Assembly: GCA_002335945.1 (NCBI GenBank)
Contig: DDDD01000135.1
Coordinates: forward strand, 1-13,634
From: Porticoccaceae bacterium UBA1989
GTDB lineage: Bacteria > Pseudomonadota > Gammaproteobacteria > Pseudomonadales > Porticoccaceae
Length of the DNA stretch: 13,634 nt
Reading direction: 5' to 3'
The translations under genes were made by a program, and so were the position numbers. Each line of letters begins with the position of its first letter. Position 1 is the stretch's first letter. Below, piece by piece: positions 13,554 through 13,634 of this stretch. The notes beneath the pieces are model-generated. The model saw only the letters and a list, made by a program, of their open reading frames with translations, ran no database searches and had not been told where the DNA came from.

Positions 13554-13634
13554 CACCGTCATCCCATCGAAGTCACCGTCGTCCCAGCCAAGGCAATCGT
13601 CATCCCAGCCAAGGCACCGTCATCCCAGCGAAGG
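13554..13634. repeat. Tandem array of about 20-bp units, cut by window end
   Basis: Four head-to-tail units at 13554-13573, 13574-13593, 13594-13614 and 13615-13634 (20, 20, 21 and 20 bp) share the consensus CACCGTCATCCCAGCCAAGG with one to a few differences each. Units abut with no spacers, so this is not a CRISPR array. Read on the other strand the core is CTGGGATGACGG, similar to dispersed intergenic repeats seen in many proteobacteria. The array continues past the edge. Confidence 0.88.

Noticed and set aside
13338..13562. 74-codon leftward frame next to the terminal repeats
   Set aside because: Its ATG is part of the GGGATGACGG repeat core and the translation is arginine-rich and featureless, so a chance frame is more likely.
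13554..13634. CRISPR array
   Set aside because: The repeats abut directly with no unique spacers and there are no cas genes.

Overview
The window (13,634 bp, moderate GC) looks like chromosomal DNA from a heterotrophic, probably marine, gammaproteobacterium. DbpA, the GntR/GntT/GntK set and the BglX-type enzyme all resemble gammaproteobacterial proteins. This placement is inferred from protein character only. There are no rRNA or tRNA genes, no CRISPR array and no insertion sequence.

Left part (1-7212): a carbohydrate/gluconate module. A leftward cluster runs from a secreted family-3 beta-glucosidase (4213-6474) through a GntP-family gluconate:H+ symporter (2844-4181) and a LacI-type GntR-like regulator (1720-2775) to a lipoprotein SMP-30/gluconolactonase (474-1631). 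Gluconokinase gntK (6664-7212) is transcribed divergently from the beta-glucosidase. The spacer between them carries three copies of a LacI-type operator (consensus TGATTGCGCAATCA) and a separate 20-bp perfect palindrome. Together the genes suggest a route from beta-glucosides or aldonic-acid-ended sugars, through lactone opening outside the cytoplasm, gluconate uptake and phosphorylation, to 6-phosphogluconate. A partial gene (1-30) and a small hypothetical ORF (191-385) lie at the far left.

Middle part (7213-10422): dbpA, a 23S-rRNA-specific DEAD-box helicase (7461-8861), is preceded by a leader with mutually exclusive base pairings. A gene-poor stretch follows. It holds a convincing small-RNA candidate, with a stacked stem exposing a CUCCCCC loop and a rho-independent terminator at 9287-9312. 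Next comes a diverged ArsC/low-molecular-weight phosphatase-fold protein (9525-9995) that keeps the three-cysteine pattern but has an unusual P-loop. The region 9996-10422, between convergent genes, is rich in inverted repeats.

Right part (10423-13634): a TetR regulator (10423-11025) is divergent from a flavin-containing monooxygenase (11124-12458), with two TGAC-N5-GTCA operators over a good promoter between them. Just after the monooxygenase is a 33-codon ORF with a TTG start and a good Shine-Dalgarno sequence, encoding a predicted single-span membrane peptide. A convergent five-segment membrane protein of unknown function (12606-13283) follows. The window ends inside a tandem array of about 20-bp units (13554-13634).
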